NCBI GenBank assembly: GCA_022495995.1
Contig: JAFEMH010000078.1
Span: 930,001 to 994,000 of the forward strand
Reading direction: 5' to 3'
DNA from: Adenophora triphylla var. japonica
Lineage: Eukaryota > Streptophyta > Magnoliopsida > Asterales > Campanulaceae
Length of the DNA: 64,000 bases
Shown: piece after piece, positions 61,894-64,000 of the stretch
Numbering within the stretch: position 1 is the stretch's first letter
Layout of the letters: each line of letters begins with the position of its first letter
Made by a program: the position numbers and the translations under genes
The notes under the pieces: model-generated
Seen by the model: the letters and a program-made list of their open reading frames with translations, nothing else
Databases searched by the model: none
Told to the model about the DNA's origin: nothing

Positions 61894-62313
61894 GGGGGCG
61901 TTTGTTTTTTTATTTTAAGCCTTATTTGCCTCTTAACACTTATTCATTAAGAGGATTAGAGAAATAAGTGTGTTTGTTTTTTTTTTGAAATAAGGCTTGT
62001 TAGGCTCTTAAAGTCCTCTTAATTTTAAGTGGTTAAAATGTTGTTGAATTGCCTCTGAAAGCCTCTGAAAGCCACTGTTTCATATTTGGTTTTGGGTATT
62101 TTTTTTTAAACTGTTTACTGTTTCATAATGCATTTACGGTTTTTTTTTTTTAATTTTTTTAACTGTTTCAGATAATGAATTCAGATACAAAATCAAACAA
62201 CTTATCCAATTCAGAATTCAGTTTTCAGTTGCTGCCTCTTAATCATTCAGCCATTTTCAGAATTGAAATCAAATTTCAGCACTTATCACTTAAAAAAAAA
62301 AACAAAAACCCCC
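61894..62313. mobile_element. Harbinger/Tourist-like MITE
   Basis: Ends are GGGGGCGTTTGTTTTTTTAT and (other strand) GGGGGTTTTTGTTTTTTTTT. The TSD TTA is perfect (61891..61893 and 62314..62316). Internal words CTCTTAA/TTAAGAG and AAATAAG are paired. Confidence 0.85.
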
Positions 62314-62390
62314 TTAGTTGGGTGAGTTAGGTGAGCTACGCTTTAAAGTTCAAAAATTAGCTCTATAATCATGCCACTTTTTAATTGAAA

Positions 62391-62421
62391 TTTTTTGGAC
62401 ATTTATTTTAGGACGGAGGTA
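62391..62421. mobile_element. Stowaway right end only
   Basis: GGACATTTATTTTAGGACGG followed by AGGTAG and TA. No matching left end within 300 bp. Confidence 0.55.
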
Positions 62422-62485
62422 GTATTATACATAATAGAACAATGTTCACAAATCAGCAAAAGTAATAGTAAAAATTAACAATATG

Positions 62486-62506
62486 CCTCGTCGATACTCG
62501 ACGGGG
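62486..62506 (-). other. Second Helitron-type hairpin inside the Helitron
   Basis: A 9-bp stem with one T-G pair and a TAC loop (CCTCGTCGA / TCGACGGGG). It lies about 20 bases from ATAG, one change from the expected CTAG (read on the minus strand). It may be a bypassed older 3' end. Confidence 0.6.
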
Positions 62507-62590
62507 CATAGTGAAATTAATTAAATTAACGTAATAGTTAGCATTAATTGAACGTTTAATTAATATTTTTATAGTAAAATAAAAAAAAAA

Positions 62591-62726
62591 TTGTGCTTCA
62601 ATCCATTTTCATTTTTAACTAATTTATTGTATAAAATCAACCCCTATAAATTTTAAGAGTTACTAATTGAATTTCAAATGAATGATTGTGATTTATGGAT
62701 GATGGAAAGATTGGCCAATGATATTG
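62591..62726. repeat. 136-bp direct repeat, copy 1 (inside the Helitron 5' end)
   Basis: TTGTGCTTCAATCCATTTTC ... GGCCAATGATATTG recurs at 63127..63262 with about 5 differences. Confidence 0.92.
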
Positions 62727-62744
62727 GCCAACATATATAGTAGA

Positions 62745-63126
62745 TTCACAAACTCCTTTTTTTTTCGGATTTGTGAGTGACTTCTTTATAATCTCTTTTA
62801 GCTTATTTTGATATGATTTGTTTTTTATATTTATGTTTGTGTTTATTATTTTGATTTTGATTGTAATTTTAATTTTAACTTTTATTTTATAATTTTTCGT
62901 CTTTATTTTAATTTTATTTCTTGCTTTTTTCTATTTCTTGGATGTTTGTGAATGTTTCTTTCACTTTTTAATTATTAGAATTTTAATTTTTGTTTTTTAT
63001 TTGCATTTTATTTTTTCGTATGTTTTTATATTGATATTGATTTTCTTTTGTGCATTAGATTTTTTTCTTTCTTAATTATTAAAGTTTTTTTTAATTTTGC
63101 TTTTGCTTTTTTTGTAAGACAATTAT
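62745..63126. other. T-rich intergenic sequence
   Basis: Strongly T-rich on the plus strand, full of ATTTTTATTTT words. No gene or element end was seen. Confidence 0.5.
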
Positions 63127-63262
63127 TTGTGCTTCAATCCATTTTCATTTTTAACTAATTTATTGTATAAAATCAATCCCTATAAATTTTAAAAGTTACT
63201 AATTGAATTTCAAATGGATGATTGTGATTGGTGGATGATGGAAAGATTGGCCAATGATATTG
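63127..63262. repeat. 136-bp direct repeat, copy 2 (probable Helitron 5' remnant)
   Basis: The copy outside the Helitron. It continues GTGCCACTTGGAATTTTATA, which looks like the 5' region of a related Helitron whose terminal TC has been lost. Confidence 0.8.
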
Positions 63263-63307
63263 TGCCACTTGGAATTTTATAGGAGCTTGAAAAACTTTTG
63301 CTATTAT

Positions 63308-63480
63308 TAGGGGTGAGCATGGATCGGTTTGGATCGGTTTTAGGATAAAACCGACACCAAACCAATAACTATCGGTTTTATGTAAATCGAAACCATTAAC
63401 TTCGGTTTCTTAATGGTTCGGTGTATTCGGTTTCGGTGTGATATCAGTTTGATTTGGTGTCTTAATGGATTGTTGGGCTT
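63308..63480. mobile_element. hAT-like left end, partner end not seen
   Basis: TAGGGGTGAGCATGGATCGG resembles hAT ends like that at 13821. The following part is made of GGTTTTA/TAAAACC and ATCGGTTT words. The opposite end and TSD were not found before the window ends. Confidence 0.5.
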
Positions 63481-64000
63481 TAATGGGCCTTGTTTGGGCA
63501 TCAAGTTCTTTTGTTGGGCTTTGTTGGGCCAAGCATATGAACCAGCCCATATAAATGAGATTTTGACATTCAGCAACACAAAAAAAAAACAAAAAACAAC
63601 AACACACATAAAAATAACATTCATCCATCCATCAACACTTCAAAAGAGACCTCTTCCCCTTATCAGTAGCAACTTCCTCATTCCAATATTTTTCTTCATT
63701 GCTTTCCTTTCTGTGAATACCCCGTCCGGATGCAACGCGCATTCGGAGGTTTACGATAAATGATTATGGAAAGTCGGACCGAAATGGGATATTCATTCAA
63801 GTGACACTCGATTTAAACCATATTAAAAATATTAATTTAAATTTTGAGAGTCGCCACGCCACTTTGATATAGCCCAAAGCTTTGAAAAAAAGCTAAACAG
63901 TTAATTGGGTCCGGGGGTCAAGTTACAACAGAAGAAGAAACGCTATCACTCCTATTGCCCGACAGATCGGTCTTTCTAGCATGTGGGGTGTTGGTTGTGT
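63481..64000. other. Intergenic sequence, possible LTR-element piece
   Basis: Short overlapping frames on both strands without homology. The phrase GAGAGTCGCCACGCCACTTT near 63846 is like sequence near the ends of some plant Ty3 elements. Nothing firmer can be said. Confidence 0.35.

Larger units (their letters stand above)
60772..62744 (-). mobile_element. Helitron next to the fucosyltransferase promoter
   Basis: On the minus strand the 5' end is TCTACTATATATGTTGG at 62744 and the 3' end is CTAG at 60772..60775, with a hairpin at 60787..60805 (CCCGT...ACGGG) about 11 bases inside. The flanks are A and T (60771 'a' and 62745 't' on the plus strand). It carries a helicase fragment and later insertions: a Stowaway (61245..61515), AT microsatellites and a Harbinger-like MITE (61894..62313). 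Confidence 0.8.

Noticed and set aside
1..64000. CRISPR arrays, rRNA, tRNA or bacterial operons
   Set aside because: No regularly spaced repeat-spacer pattern, rRNA core or tRNA cloverleaf was recognised; the content is plant nuclear. I could not run tRNAscan or covariance models.

Overview
The window is nuclear DNA of a flowering plant, most likely a eudicot with a large, transposon-rich genome. This rests on GT-AG split genes of plant families, abundant Stowaway, Harbinger, hAT and Mutator-type elements, plant L1-type LINEs with an RNase H domain, Athila-like and Copia-like LTR elements, and Helitrons with plant-type termini. No prokaryotic, organellar or RNA genes were recognised.

Two host genes dominate and both lie on the minus strand. 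The first is an OSBP-related (ORP1/ORP2-type) lipid-transfer protein gene, present as its first three coding exons (12157..12597, 11157..11513, 940..1039). It runs off the left edge and has a 10.1-kb second intron. The second is a complete GDP-fucose O-fucosyltransferase-like (DUF246/GT106-type) gene from ATG at 60511 to stop at 27418. Its ten coding exons join in frame with GT-AG junctions into 548 codons although the gene spans 33.1 kb and intron 8 alone is 18.2 kb.

Nearly everything else is mobile DNA. ORP intron 2 holds a Pack-MULE that captured the start of a NEK-type kinase gene, itself split by a Harbinger-like element, then LINE debris. The intergenic part (12.6-27.4 kb) holds a second Pack-MULE with a Kelch exon, a hAT element, a 5.5-kb Helitron with both ends and the A/T target intact, and remains of a Ty3 (Tat/Ogre-like) element with a DUF7745-like reading frame. 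The fucosyltransferase introns hold MITEs, two Athila-like elements, a LINE carrying a solo LTR, a 2.3-kb minisatellite, LINE 3' ends interrupted by hAT and MULE insertions, and several Stowaways. A second Helitron ends 261 bp upstream of the fucosyltransferase ATG.

Many insertions were placed to the base from terminal repeats and target-site duplications (TSDs) read directly from the sequence. They give a relative order of insertion, for example LINE, then MULE, then hAT at 53.8-56.9 kb. The least explained item is an uninterrupted 183-codon frame on the plus strand inside the first Helitron, opposite to the decayed helicase and RPA-like genes.
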